Origin: Micromonosporaceae bacterium KJ-029
GTDB taxonomy: Bacteria > Actinomycetota > Actinomycetes > Mycobacteriales > Micromonosporaceae
Assembly (NCBI GenBank): GCA_005402585.1
Contig: BIFP01000011.1
Coordinates: 62,001 to 126,000 of the forward strand
Direction of reading: 5' to 3'
DNA: 64,000 bases
In this document: positions 24,866-33,223 of the stretch, piece after piece
Numbering within the stretch: position 1 is the stretch's first letter
How the letters are laid out: every line of letters begins with the position of its first letter
Made by a program: the position numbers and the translations under genes
The notes under the pieces: generated by a model
The model's input: only the letters and a program-made list of their open reading frames with translations
The model's database searches: none
What the model was told of the DNA's origin: nothing

Positions 24866-25483
24866 GTGGACTCGGACGGCCAGCCACGGCGCCGGCAGGC
24901 GCGCGGCGAGCGGCGCATCGGCGAGATCCTCGAAGCGGCCGCGGCCCTGTTCGGGGAGGTGGGCTACGAGAAGGCGACCACCAACGCGATCGCCGCGGCG
25001 GCCGGGATCTCGCCGGGATCGCTGTACCAGTTCTTCCCGAACAAGGAGGCCATCGCGCAGGCGCTGGCCGACCGGTTCGTCGCCCAGATGCGCGAGGCGC
25101 ATCAGGACGCGTTCGAGGAGGGCGCCGACTTCGCCGCGATGGAACTCGACGAGCTGCTCGACCGGGTGATCGACCCGATCCTGGCCTTCAACCTCGCCAA
25201 CCCGGGATTCAAGGCGCTCTTCGCCCGCCCGGACATGCCCGCCGGTCTCACCCAGGCGGCGGCACCGATCCAGGCGGCACTCCTGGGTCGGGTCGAGTCC
25301 GTCCTCGCCGCCCGGGCCCCCGGTCTGGCCGCGGCGGACCGCACCCGCGCCGCGCGTACCCTCGTGCAGGTCTTCAAGGGTCTGCTGCCGCTGGTGCTCG
25401 CCGCGCCCGAAGGCGAGCGCGAGGTCGAGACGCGGGAGCTGAAGAAGGTGCTGCGCGGCTACCTCGGCCCGATCACCGGCTGA
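24866..25483 (+). CDS. TetR/AcrR family regulator
   Basis: The protein has 205 residues; GTG 24866 follows AAGGGGGG. The N-terminal HTH is ERRIGEILEAAAALFGEVGY, then ATTNAIAAAAGISPGSLYQF and FPNKEAIAQALADRF. The C-terminal ligand domain (AFNLANPGFKALFARPDMPA) resembles the TetR_C AefR/EthR-type. It presumably represses the divergent MMPL exporter and itself through 24794-24842, releasing on binding the exported compound. Confidence 0.93.
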   Translation: MDSDGQPRRRQARGERRIGEILEAAAALFGEVGYEKATTNAIAAAAGISPGSLYQFFPNKEAIAQALADRFVAQMREAHQDAFEEGADFAAMELDELLDRVIDPILAFNLANPGFKALFARPDMPAGLTQAAAPIQAALLGRVESVLAARAPGLAAADRTRAARTLVQVFKGLLPLVLAAPEGEREVETRELKKVLRGYLGPITG

Positions 25484-25578
25484 GGCGCGGTCGGCGGCCC
25501 GACGGCGGTCGGCGGTGGCCCGACGGCGGCCGGCGCTGCTCCGCCTCCTCAGCGTGCCGCGGCGGTGCCGGTGGTGGC

Positions 25579-26505
25579 TCAGGCCGTCGCGGGTGGGTCG
25601 GGTAGCTGGTCGACGACCACCACCGGGGTGCCCGCGCGCAGCTCGGTCAGCAACAGTCGTTGGGCGCTACGGGTCAGCCGGATGCAGCCGTTGGTGGTCT
25701 TCCTGCCCAACTCCCCGTCGTGGTACCAGCTGTGCACGCCGATGTGCGCGCCGCGCAGGCCGGCCGGTACGGAGTCCGGGTCGTCGGGCATCGAGCCGAG
25801 GGCGAAGATGTCCACCCCGCCGTAGACGCTCTGCGGCGGCGGGGTCCGGCCCAGGATGAAGGTCCGGCCGAGCGGTGTCTCCTGGCCACGCTGGCCCAGG
25901 CTGACCGGCCAGGAGCGCTGCGCGGTGCCGTCGCGGTACCAGGTCAGCCGGTACGGCACGCGTTCCACCACGATCTGGTCGCGCAGCGCGACCGTGGTGA
26001 AGCCGCCGGGCGGCAGCCAGGCCAGCTTACGGTTGGCCGAGGGGAGCAGGACCGCCGTCCAGCCGGCCTCGCGCCGGGCGATCGGCGCGGTCAGCTCCAC
26101 CCCGCTGATGGTCGGCATCAGGAAGGCCAGTGGCCGGCCGCCGGGCGCGTCGTAGGCGGCGAGCCGGCGGGTGGGGTGCAGCCCCCGGGTCAGCGGCGTG
26201 GTGTCCAGGGTGTCCGGGTCGCCGGGAAAGCCGGCCGGCGCCGGGTCGTAGTCGATCTCCGGCAGGCCGTCCGGCGCCGGCGCGGCAGGCGGCACGGTCT
26301 CGGCCTCGGCGGTCGACGGCGCCGGCACCACCGCCGTCGGCGCGACCGGAACCCCGGACGGCCGAGCGAGCGGCGCCGGCTCCGCCGTGGGTGTCAGCAC
26401 CCACCCGGCGTACGCGGCTCCGCCGAGCAGCACCGCCACTCCCACGCCCACGGCAGCACCCCGCCGCCGAACCGACCTCGAAAACGACCAAAACCCCACA
26501 AACAC
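25579..26505 (-). CDS. L,D-transpeptidase (YkuD domain), membrane-anchored
   Basis: The protein has 308 residues. A membrane segment near the N-terminus (VGVGVAVLLGGAAYAGWV) is followed by a Pro/Ala linker of about 60 residues. The YkuD domain covers roughly residues 175-300, with His258 in HIGVHSWYHDG and catalytic Cys274 in TNGCIRLT. Such enzymes form 3-3 cross-links in peptidoglycan or attach proteins outside the membrane. The GTG at 26505 is the first start; a GTG two codons later is possible. Its 5' side is unusually G-rich on the coding strand. Confidence 0.92.
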   Translation of the reverse strand: MFVGFWSFSRSVRRRGAAVGVGVAVLLGGAAYAGWVLTPTAEPAPLARPSGVPVAPTAVVPAPSTAEAETVPPAAPAPDGLPEIDYDPAPAGFPGDPDTLDTTPLTRGLHPTRRLAAYDAPGGRPLAFLMPTISGVELTAPIARREAGWTAVLLPSANRKLAWLPPGGFTTVALRDQIVVERVPYRLTWYRDGTAQRSWPVSLGQRGQETPLGRTFILGRTPPPQSVYGGVDIFALGSMPDDPDSVPAGLRGAHIGVHSWYHDGELGRKTTNGCIRLTRSAQRLLLTELRAGTPVVVVDQLPDPPATA

Positions 26506-26540
26506 ACTCTAACCACCCCAACCCCCCCCCACCCCACCTT

Positions 26541-26634
26541 CCCACCCCCACCCACCACGTTGATCAAGGGGTTTGGGTCTGGATCCCGCAGGATTCCGAC
26601 GCAAACCCCTTGATCTACTCCGGGTGGGGGTGGG
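26541..26634. repeat. Compound hairpin flanked by G-tracts
   Basis: Inner arms GATCAAGGGGTTTG (26562-26575) and CAAACCCCTTGATC (26602-26615) enclose 26 bases. Outer arms CCCACCCCCACCC (26541-26553) and GGGTGGGGGTGGG (26622-26634) are also perfect. Together 27 bp can pair. The C-tract continues to about 26516, giving a G-quadruplex-prone run on the minus strand. It is positioned as terminator of the amylase gene and leader of the transpeptidase gene. Confidence 0.75.
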
Positions 26635-26645
26635 CGGGGAGGGGG

Positions 26646-28094
26646 TCAGGGGAGGCGGGCGGCGGTGTGGATGGCTACGGCGTCGTGGGCGGGGACGTTG
26701 GCGGCGAACCAGCCGTTGGCGTCGACGGTGATGACCGGGCCGCTGCAGGTGCCGCTGGAGAAGGTGCCGTGGATGACGTCGCAGTAGCGGCCGGCGGGAA
26801 GGCCGGTGTAGTACGAGCGTCCGTTGATCGCGAAGTCCTCGTCGTTGATCGTGATGTACCCCTTGCCGGTGCGGCTGAAGGCGATGTGCTGGTAGCCGTT
26901 GTCGTACCAGTTGCTGACCCCGGCGCCCTCGGTGGCGTTGCGGAAGCCCACCATGTTCGCGATCACCGGCCAGCGGTGCTCGCACTCCCAGCCGGAGTAG
27001 CAGGTGGTGTTGAGCGTCTTGTTGTTGCCGTCCGACGGCGGGCCGGCGTCGCGGTTGCTGTAGGTGTAGCTCGACATCACCGTCGGCGAGCCGTACGGCC
27101 AGGCCAGCATGAACGCGTTGGCCAGCGCGTAGATGCCCCGGTCGCGGTAGGTGAGAACGCCGCCGTCGTCGCGCTGGGTGTCGTGGTTGTCCACGAAGAC
27201 CGACGCCACCCCGCTGGGCAGGTGCCCCCAGCCCTCGCCGAAGTTGCGTAGGTAGGCCAGCCGCTCGGAGCGGAAGACCCGGGCCAGGTCCTTGCCGTAG
27301 CGGAACTCGTGCACGTCACCGTTGCCGGTGTACTCCTCGGGCCGGATCGGCTCGCCGGCACCGTAGATGACCTCCTGCACGATGTACGCCGGACGGCTAA
27401 GACGGCCGAGGATGTTGGCGATGTCGGCGGCCGGCATGTGCTTGCTGGCGTCCAGCCGGAAGCCGTCCACGCCGAGCGACAGCAGGTCGTTGAGGTACGC
27501 GGCGAGCCGGGAGCGGACGTAGTCCGACTCCGTCTTCAGGTCGGAGAGGTTGACCAGCTCGCAGTTCTGCACCTCGTAGCGGTCGTAGTAGTTGACGATG
27601 TCGTTGTTGCCGTTGCGGCCGCAGTAGTGGAAGTCCTGCGCCTGGTAGATGCCGGGGTAGACGTAGTGCTGGTACGACGATCCGGCCCAACCGGTGCCGC
27701 CGTTCGCCTGACCGGACATGTGGTTGATCACCGCGTCGACGATCACCTTGACGCCGGCCGCCTGGCAGGTGCTGACCATGGAGCGGAACTGGTCGCGGGT
27801 GCCCTTGCGGGACTCGATGCGGTAGCTGACCGGCTGGTACGCGACCCACCACTGGTTGCCGCGTACGTGTTCCTGCGGTGGTGAGACCTGGACGTAGCCG
27901 TAGCCCTTCGGGCCGAGCGTGCTGGTGCACTCGCTGGCCACCGAGGGCCAGTTCCACTCGAACAGGTTGGCGATGACCTTCTTGCCGCCGGCCGGAGCGG
28001 CGACGGCCGGGGGTGCCGTCACGGCGGTGGGGGTGAGGAGGCTGGCGATCACGCCGAGGGCGACGATCGCCGTGCGGAGTCGACGTCGATGCAT
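26646..28094 (-). CDS. Secreted alpha-amylase (GH13)
   Basis: The protein has 482 residues; the ATG at 28094 follows AGGAG. The signal peptide is RRRLRTAIVALGVIASLL to PPAVAAPA. The catalytic triad is Asp215 (DGFRLDASKHM), Glu241 (IVQEVIYG) and Asp305 (FVDNHDTQ). VIVDAVINHMSGQ is GH13 region I. The ~80-residue C-terminal domain is a normal GH13 all-beta domain; no starch-binding domain follows. It hydrolyses alpha-1,4-glucan outside the cell. The upstream region has inverted CTTGCA/TGCAAG elements like those reported near actinomycete amylase genes, suggesting maltose-type LacI control. Confidence 0.95.
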   Translation of the reverse strand: MHRRRLRTAIVALGVIASLLTPTAVTAPPAVAAPAGGKKVIANLFEWNWPSVASECTSTLGPKGYGYVQVSPPQEHVRGNQWWVAYQPVSYRIESRKGTRDQFRSMVSTCQAAGVKVIVDAVINHMSGQANGGTGWAGSSYQHYVYPGIYQAQDFHYCGRNGNNDIVNYYDRYEVQNCELVNLSDLKTESDYVRSRLAAYLNDLLSLGVDGFRLDASKHMPAADIANILGRLSRPAYIVQEVIYGAGEPIRPEEYTGNGDVHEFRYGKDLARVFRSERLAYLRNFGEGWGHLPSGVASVFVDNHDTQRDDGGVLTYRDRGIYALANAFMLAWPYGSPTVMSSYTYSNRDAGPPSDGNNKTLNTTCYSGWECEHRWPVIANMVGFRNATEGAGVSNWYDNGYQHIAFSRTGKGYITINDEDFAINGRSYYTGLPAGRYCDVIHGTFSSGTCSGPVITVDANGWFAANVPAHDAVAIHTAARLP

Positions 28095-28148
28095 CGGGTG
28101 CTCCTGGGGGGTGCCGGGGGACGGGGGTGGTGATGCGGCTGCCCGGAT

Positions 28149-28219
28149 CTTGCAATCAGGGCTGAAAATTTCTGCAAGGTTACAAGTCGATTTCATGACC
28201 TGTCAATGCATGGAAATCG
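28149..28219. promoter_or_regulatory. Two inverted repeats upstream of the amylase gene
   Basis: CTTGCA (28149-28154) with TGCAAG (28173-28178), and TCGATTTC (28187-28194) with GAAATCGA (28213-28220), each have 18-base spacers. The first resembles CTTGCA/TGCAAG motifs known near Streptomyces amylase genes (MalR/Reg1). The second may serve the divergent cytochrome gene. Binding proteins are not encoded nearby. Confidence 0.45.
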
Positions 28220-28392
28220 ATAGCTGCCCTTCGGTCGGCGGCGTGGCCGTTACACGCGCCGGGCGGCGGGGTGGTTCGACGGCCTGCCGAGAATTTTTCC
28301 GCTGACGCTGATCCGACCGCGCGCTCGAGACGTACTGGAGTGCGGAACAGGGTCGGCCGGTGGTACGCCGCCGCGAGACGATCGAGGAGCAC

Positions 28393-30183
28393 ATGGCCCG
28401 GGCTACGCAGAACGAGAAGGCGCCTGCCGTCCGTACCAGCAGCAGCAGCCGAGGGATCCGCGTACGGTCCCGGGCCCAGTTGATCGCGCTGTCCGCGTCC
28501 GGGCTCGCCGCGCTGTGGGCGCTGATCATGCTCACCGGTGCCGGCCAGGCGGCGTACGCGTACGGCTTCTTCTTCACCGAGTTCTTCGCCGGCGTGATCG
28601 CCCTGGTCGCGCTGAGCCTCACCGTGATGATGGGGCTGCTCGCCACCGACCGCCTGGTGCTGCTGATCCGGCACCGGGTGCTGTTGCAGTCCGCGCACCG
28701 GGCCACCGGCATCCTCGGCGTCGCCGGCCTGGGTTTCCACGTCGTCACCAAGATCGCCAGCGGCCGGGCGGGGAGCACCGACGCCATCGTTCCCTTCGTC
28801 GGCGGCCGGGGCCTCTACGTCGGGCTCGGCACCATCGCCGCACTGCTCATGGTGAGTGTGCTGTGGACCGGCATCATCCGGGCCCGCTTCGCCGGCGTCG
28901 GGCCGAAGTGGCTGTGGCGCGCGCTGCACTCCACCGCGTACCTCTCCTGGCCGTTCGCCATCTTCCACGGCCTGGGCGCCGGCCGCCCGCCGGCCGGCTG
29001 GGTCAGCCTCAGCTACTCCGCCTGCGTCCTGCTGGTCGTGGTGGCCCTGCTCGTCCGCCTCTCGGTCACCCTCCAGCGGCGCAGCCGCGAGCAGCACCAG
29101 GCCGCCGCCCTCAACGAGGCGATGACCGGCAGGTCCACCGAGGACACCCGGGGCAGGTCGCTGCTCGGCGTGCTGACCAACCGGCGTGGCGAGAACGAGG
29201 ACGGTCGCGAGAAGCGGATCCGACGCGACGCCAGCTGGGCCGAGAGCACCTCCGGCACCTGGGCCAGCCCCACCATCCGGCGCAACGACCCGGAGCGGTT
29301 CGCCGTGCCGGTGGTCCCGGAGCCGGGAACGCTACGCCAGCCGGAGCGCCCCGGCCGCGGCCGCCGCGACGAGGAACTCGAGCCCGTCGTCCGGCGCGCG
29401 TCGCGTCGCGAGGAGGAAGAGCTGGAGCGGGCCGTACGCCGGGAGACCGAACTGCTCGAGCCGGTGGCGCGCCGCCGCCGGGACGAGGAGCCGGCCGGGC
29501 GGCGGACGTCCCGCCGGGACGAGGAGTTGGAGCCGAGCGGCTGGCGCTCGGCGCGGGGTGAGGAGGACCTGGCGCCGGCGGGTCGCCGCGCCCGGCGCGA
29601 CGAGGAACCGACCCGGCGATGGGCCTCCCGGCGGGACGAGGTGCGCGAGACGACGGGCCGTCGCTCGACCCGCCGCCGCGAGCAGGACATCGTGCTGGAG
29701 TCCGACCGTGAGCCGGTCGGCCGGCGTCGCCGCGACGACGAGGAGGTCGGCCGGTCCCGCCGGTCCCGGGCGGACGCCGGCGCCCGCTACTCGTCCCCGC
29801 CCCGACGGGCCGAGGAAGAGCCGGAGGAGCCCTGGGACAGCCCGCGCCGGTGGGAGTCGAACGCGCCGATCTCGGCCGACCCGATCTCCGGTACGTCCAT
29901 CTCAGGATCGCCGATCTCAGGTACGCCGATCTCCGCCGAGCCGCGTAGCGGCGGCGGACGGCACAGCGCCGAGGACGAGGTGCCGGAGGCCGAGACCGAC
30001 TACTGGCGGCCACCGGCGCGGTACGCCCCGGAGGCGGAACCCGACGACGACACCCCGACCCTGGTCGACCTCGCCGCCCGGCGTGCCCGCCGGGCGTCCG
30101 GGGACAGCCGGCGCCGCCGCCGGGCCGACCCGGACACGGTCGACGGGGCGTACTGGGCCGGACTGCGAGGTGAGGCCAGGTGA
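28393..30183 (+). CDS. Ferric-reductase-like transmembrane cytochrome with long charged tail
   Basis: The protein has 596 residues from ATG 28393 (AGGAG close upstream; an in-frame GTG at 28360 is the alternative). Six membrane segments cover about residues 30-220, with haem-ligand histidines in SAHRATGILGVAGLGFHVVT and LHSTAYLSWPFAIFHGLGAG, the pattern of ferric-reductase/NOX-type domains. The last ~370 residues are a disordered, highly charged tail with repeated RRDEE and RRASRREEEE units, then a tandem PISG(T/S) stretch. The stop overlaps the start of the NuoF-ferredoxin gene by four bases, so the two products probably pass electrons to each other. Confidence 0.85.
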   Translation: MARATQNEKAPAVRTSSSSRGIRVRSRAQLIALSASGLAALWALIMLTGAGQAAYAYGFFFTEFFAGVIALVALSLTVMMGLLATDRLVLLIRHRVLLQSAHRATGILGVAGLGFHVVTKIASGRAGSTDAIVPFVGGRGLYVGLGTIAALLMVSVLWTGIIRARFAGVGPKWLWRALHSTAYLSWPFAIFHGLGAGRPPAGWVSLSYSACVLLVVVALLVRLSVTLQRRSREQHQAAALNEAMTGRSTEDTRGRSLLGVLTNRRGENEDGREKRIRRDASWAESTSGTWASPTIRRNDPERFAVPVVPEPGTLRQPERPGRGRRDEELEPVVRRASRREEEELERAVRRETELLEPVARRRRDEEPAGRRTSRRDEELEPSGWRSARGEEDLAPAGRRARRDEEPTRRWASRRDEVRETTGRRSTRRREQDIVLESDREPVGRRRRDDEEVGRSRRSRADAGARYSSPPRRAEEEPEEPWDSPRRWESNAPISADPISGTSISGSPISGTPISAEPRSGGGRHSAEDEVPEAETDYWRPPARYAPEAEPDDDTPTLVDLAARRARRASGDSRRRRRADPDTVDGAYWAGLRGEAR

Positions 30184-31646
30184 CGATGCGGACGACCGTT
30201 CCGCCGGTGGCCTGCGTCGGCGAGCCCCGGCTCACCGCCGGATTCGCCGAGTTCGGCCGGCTCGACCTGCGGTACCACGAGATGGTGCACGGCCCGATCA
30301 GCCCGATGGAACCGTCCAACCTGCTGCGCCTCGCCGAGGGCATCCAGCTCAAGGGCAAGGGCGGTGCCGGCTTCCCGTTCGCCCGGAAACTGCGCGCGGT
30401 GCTGGAGTCCTGCGAACGCCAGGACCTGCCGCCGGTGGTGGTGGTCAACGCCACCGAGGGCGAGCCGGCAAGCTGGAAGGACAAGGTCCTGCTCACCCGG
30501 GCCCCGCACCTGATCCTCGACGGGGCCGCGCTGGCCGCGTTCGCGCTGGACGCCGAGGAGATCGTGCTCTGCGTGGCCGACGACCTGGTCGGCCGGGACT
30601 CCCTGATGGAGGCGCTGGACGAGCGCCGGATGCCGGTGCCGACCAGCGTGGTGACGGTGCCGCACCGGTTCATCAGCGGCGAGGGCGGCGCGCTGGTCAA
30701 CGGGATCAACGGCCTGCCGCACATCCCGCCCGGCACCAAGAAGCGCTCCAGCGACTCCGGTGTCGGCGGGCTGCCCACCCTGCTATCCAACGCCGAGACG
30801 TACGCCCAGCTCGCGGTGGCCGCCCGGCTCGGCCCGTACGAGTACGCGGCGCTCGGCACCGACGACGAGCCGGGCACCGTGCTGCTCAGCGTGACCGGCG
30901 CGGCGAAGCGTCACGCGGTGGTCGAGTGCGCCGCCGGCACCCCGTTGGCCGAGATCCTCGAACTCTGCGAGGTGCCCGACGGGCCGGGCATCCTGATGGG
31001 CGGCTACCACGGTAAGTGGATCACCAGGGAGGCGGCGGACCAGGCCGAGATCTCCCGCAAGGGGCTCGCCGCCGTCGGCGGCACCCTCGGCGCCGGCATC
31101 ATCGTCCCGCTCGCCAACGACACCTGCCCGCTCGGCGAGGCCGCTCAGGTGGTGCGCTACCTGGCCGGCGAGTCCGCCGGGCAGTGCGGCCCGTGCAAGC
31201 GGGGCCTGCCGGACCTGGCCCGCGCCGTGGACCTGGCGGTCTCCGGCAGCGCGCCGGTGGAGGTCGTCCGGGCCGCCGCCGGCGATGTCAAGGGCCGCGG
31301 CGCATGCAGCCACCCCGACGGTACGTCCCGCTTCGCGCTCTCGGCGATGGAGGTCTTCGCCGACGACCTGAAGAAGCACACCACCGGTGAGGGCTGCGGC
31401 CGACGGGTCAAGGGCGTGATGGGCCTGCCCGGCGCCCCCGACCCGGATCCGCAGAAGCTGGTCCTGGACTGGTCCCGGTGCGACGGGCACGGCCTCTGCG
31501 CCCACGTGGTGCCGGACTTCATCCGGCTCGACCACAACGGATACCCCGCCTTTCCGCCCACCCCCGTGCCGACCTGGCTGCGCGAGGGCGCGACAAAGGC
31601 GGTCAAGGTCTGCCCGGAACTCGCGCTGCGGCTGACCAAGGCCTGA
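30180..31646 (+). CDS. NuoF-like flavoprotein fused to a 3-Cys ferredoxin domain
   Basis: The protein has 488 residues with a GTGA overlap with the cytochrome gene. GKGGAGFPFARK (about residues 59-70) and VVNATEGEPASWKDK (about 88-102) are the FMN/NADH-binding motifs of the complex I 51-kDa family. The cluster motif is ESAGQCGPCKRG with Cys336, Cys339 and a later Cys376; the position of the first canonical cysteine is Ala333. A C-terminal ferredoxin module (WSRCDGHGLCAHVVPDF and VKVCPE) has Cys434, Cys440 and Cys478, the CX5C...CP pattern of [3Fe-4S] proteins. It probably oxidises NAD(P)H or reduced ferredoxin and feeds the cytochrome. Not part of a nuo operon. Confidence 0.88.
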   Translation: MTMRTTVPPVACVGEPRLTAGFAEFGRLDLRYHEMVHGPISPMEPSNLLRLAEGIQLKGKGGAGFPFARKLRAVLESCERQDLPPVVVVNATEGEPASWKDKVLLTRAPHLILDGAALAAFALDAEEIVLCVADDLVGRDSLMEALDERRMPVPTSVVTVPHRFISGEGGALVNGINGLPHIPPGTKKRSSDSGVGGLPTLLSNAETYAQLAVAARLGPYEYAALGTDDEPGTVLLSVTGAAKRHAVVECAAGTPLAEILELCEVPDGPGILMGGYHGKWITREAADQAEISRKGLAAVGGTLGAGIIVPLANDTCPLGEAAQVVRYLAGESAGQCGPCKRGLPDLARAVDLAVSGSAPVEVVRAAAGDVKGRGACSHPDGTSRFALSAMEVFADDLKKHTTGEGCGRRVKGVMGLPGAPDPDPQKLVLDWSRCDGHGLCAHVVPDFIRLDHNGYPAFPPTPVPTWLREGATKAVKVCPELALRLTKA

Positions 31647-31657
31647 GCGCCGGAGCG

Positions 31658-31710
31658 AAGGAAGGGCCCCCTGTTAACGCCTGCGGTAGAGCAGGGGTCC
31701 CTTGTTAACA
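31658..31710 (-). repeat. Interspersed GGGGCCCC repeat, copy B
   Basis: AAGGAAGGGCCCCC through GTTAACGCCTGCGGTAGAGC to GGGGTCCCTTGTTAAC. It lies 12 bases after the NuoF-like stop and between convergent genes, a position that would suit a bidirectional terminator. Confidence 0.88.
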
Positions 31711-31800
31711 CCTCACCGACGCGCGCGGCATCGACCGAGGACGTGCGAGAGGTCGGACGCGAGCGTCGGGGGCCGCACGGCGCGGCCCCCGACGACACGG

Positions 31801-33081
31801 TCAGCGCGGGGTGAGGCGGTCGGTGCCGAGGCGGTCCCGGAGGACCTCCGGCACCAGCACCGAACCGTCCGGCTGCTGGAACTGCTCCAGGATGGCCGGG
31901 TAGAGCCGGCTGGTCGCCAGCGCCGAGCCGTTGAGGGTGTGCACGAAGCGGGTCTGCTTGCCACCCGGCTCGCGGTAGCGGATCGCCGCCCGGCGGGCCT
32001 GGTAGTCACCGCCCCAGGAGACCGACGAGACCTCCTTGTACTTGCCGGTGCTGGGCATCCACACCTCGATGTCGAGGGTCTTACGCATCGAGGCGCTGGA
32101 GTCGCCGGCCGCCAGCAGGCTGCGCTGGTAGTGCAGGCCCAGCCCCTCGACCAGGCTCTCCGCGTGGGTGACCATCTGCTCCAGCGCGGCGTCGGCCTGC
32201 TCGGGCAGGGTGAACTGGAAGATCTCCACCTTGTTGAACTGGTGGCCCCGGACCGTGCCCCGCTCGTCCGAGTGCGAGCCGGCCGCCTCACGGCGGTAGC
32301 AGGGGGTGTACGCGAACACCCGCAGCGGCAGCTTCGCGGTCTCCAGGATCTCGTCCTGGTACGCGCCGAGGATCGCCGTCTCCGCCGTCGGCAGCAGGAA
32401 CTGCCCGCGCGGGGCGGACTGCTTGTCCAGGTGGTAGACGTCGTCGTAGAACTTGGGGAACTGGCCGGCGGCGAAGCCGGCGGTGTCCAGCAGCAGGTGC
32501 GGCGGGAGCAGGAACTCGTACCCGGCCTCGACGTTCCGCTCGATCAACCAGTTGATCAGCGCCCACTCCAGCCGGGCGCCCACCCCGGTGTACATCCAGA
32601 AGCCGGAGCCGCCCAGCTTCACCCCGCGTTCGTGGTCGACCAGGCCCAGCATCCGGCTCAGCTCGACGTGGTCACGGACCTTCTCGATCACCGGCGGTTC
32701 GCCGAAGGTCTTGACCACCCGGTTGGCCTCCTTGCCGCCGGGGACCACGTCGTCGGCGGGGAGGTTGGGCAGCTCGCTCATCACCGTACGCAGCCGCGAC
32801 TGCACCTCGTCGAGTTCGGACTCCAGCTCGGCGATCTGCTTGCGGCCGACCTCGGAGGTCACCTCCGGCTCGACGCCGGCCCGCTTCGCCTGCGCGTACG
32901 CCCGGGCCTCGGCCTTGCGGCGCTGGCGCTCCCCGTCGATCTCACTGATCAGACGGCGGCGCTCCCGGTCGAGGTGCTGGATCTCGTCCAGCGCCCGGTC
33001 GACCTCGGCGGCCTCCAGCCGCTTCGCCAGCGCGGTCGCCACCGCGTCGCGATCCTTCCGGATCAACTCCATGTCGAGCAT
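31801..33081 (-). CDS. serS: Seryl-tRNA synthetase
   Basis: The protein has 426 residues. The N-terminal coiled-coil arm runs from MLDMELIRKDRDAVATALAK to about residue 105. The class II core has motif 2 (RVFAYTPCYRREAAGSHSDE) and motif 3 (NGSALATSRLYPAILEQFQQ). The enzyme charges tRNA-Ser and tRNA-Sec. The arm and the stretch GSGFWMYTGVGARLEWALIN differ from the housekeeping actinobacterial form I remember ([20 protein letters not shown]), so this may be a second, divergent copy. The gene is convergent with the NuoF-like gene. Confidence 0.95.
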   Translation of the reverse strand: MLDMELIRKDRDAVATALAKRLEAAEVDRALDEIQHLDRERRRLISEIDGERQRRKAEARAYAQAKRAGVEPEVTSEVGRKQIAELESELDEVQSRLRTVMSELPNLPADDVVPGGKEANRVVKTFGEPPVIEKVRDHVELSRMLGLVDHERGVKLGGSGFWMYTGVGARLEWALINWLIERNVEAGYEFLLPPHLLLDTAGFAAGQFPKFYDDVYHLDKQSAPRGQFLLPTAETAILGAYQDEILETAKLPLRVFAYTPCYRREAAGSHSDERGTVRGHQFNKVEIFQFTLPEQADAALEQMVTHAESLVEGLGLHYQRSLLAAGDSSASMRKTLDIEVWMPSTGKYKEVSSVSWGGDYQARRAAIRYREPGGKQTRFVHTLNGSALATSRLYPAILEQFQQPDGSVLVPEVLRDRLGTDRLTPR

Positions 33082-33223
33082 GCTGCTCCGTACGCCTCCG
33101 TCCGGGAGTCGGGTGGACCTTCAGATGTTACCGCCGGGCCCGGACCGCCCCGTCTCCCGCACCCACGCCGGTCAGCGGCGCTCGGGAAACCCGCCGCAGC
33201 CGCCGAGGTTGCCCGACCGCCGC

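Noticed and set aside
25484..25578. Repeated GGTCGGCGG/CCGACGGCG units between TetR and L,D-transpeptidase genes
   Set aside because: Short imperfect GC repeats of a kind expected in such DNA; they make no convincing stem for a terminator.
22669..25605. A 978-codon plus-strand frame opposite the MMPL gene
   Set aside because: It is antisense to a well-supported transporter and its product has no domain pattern.
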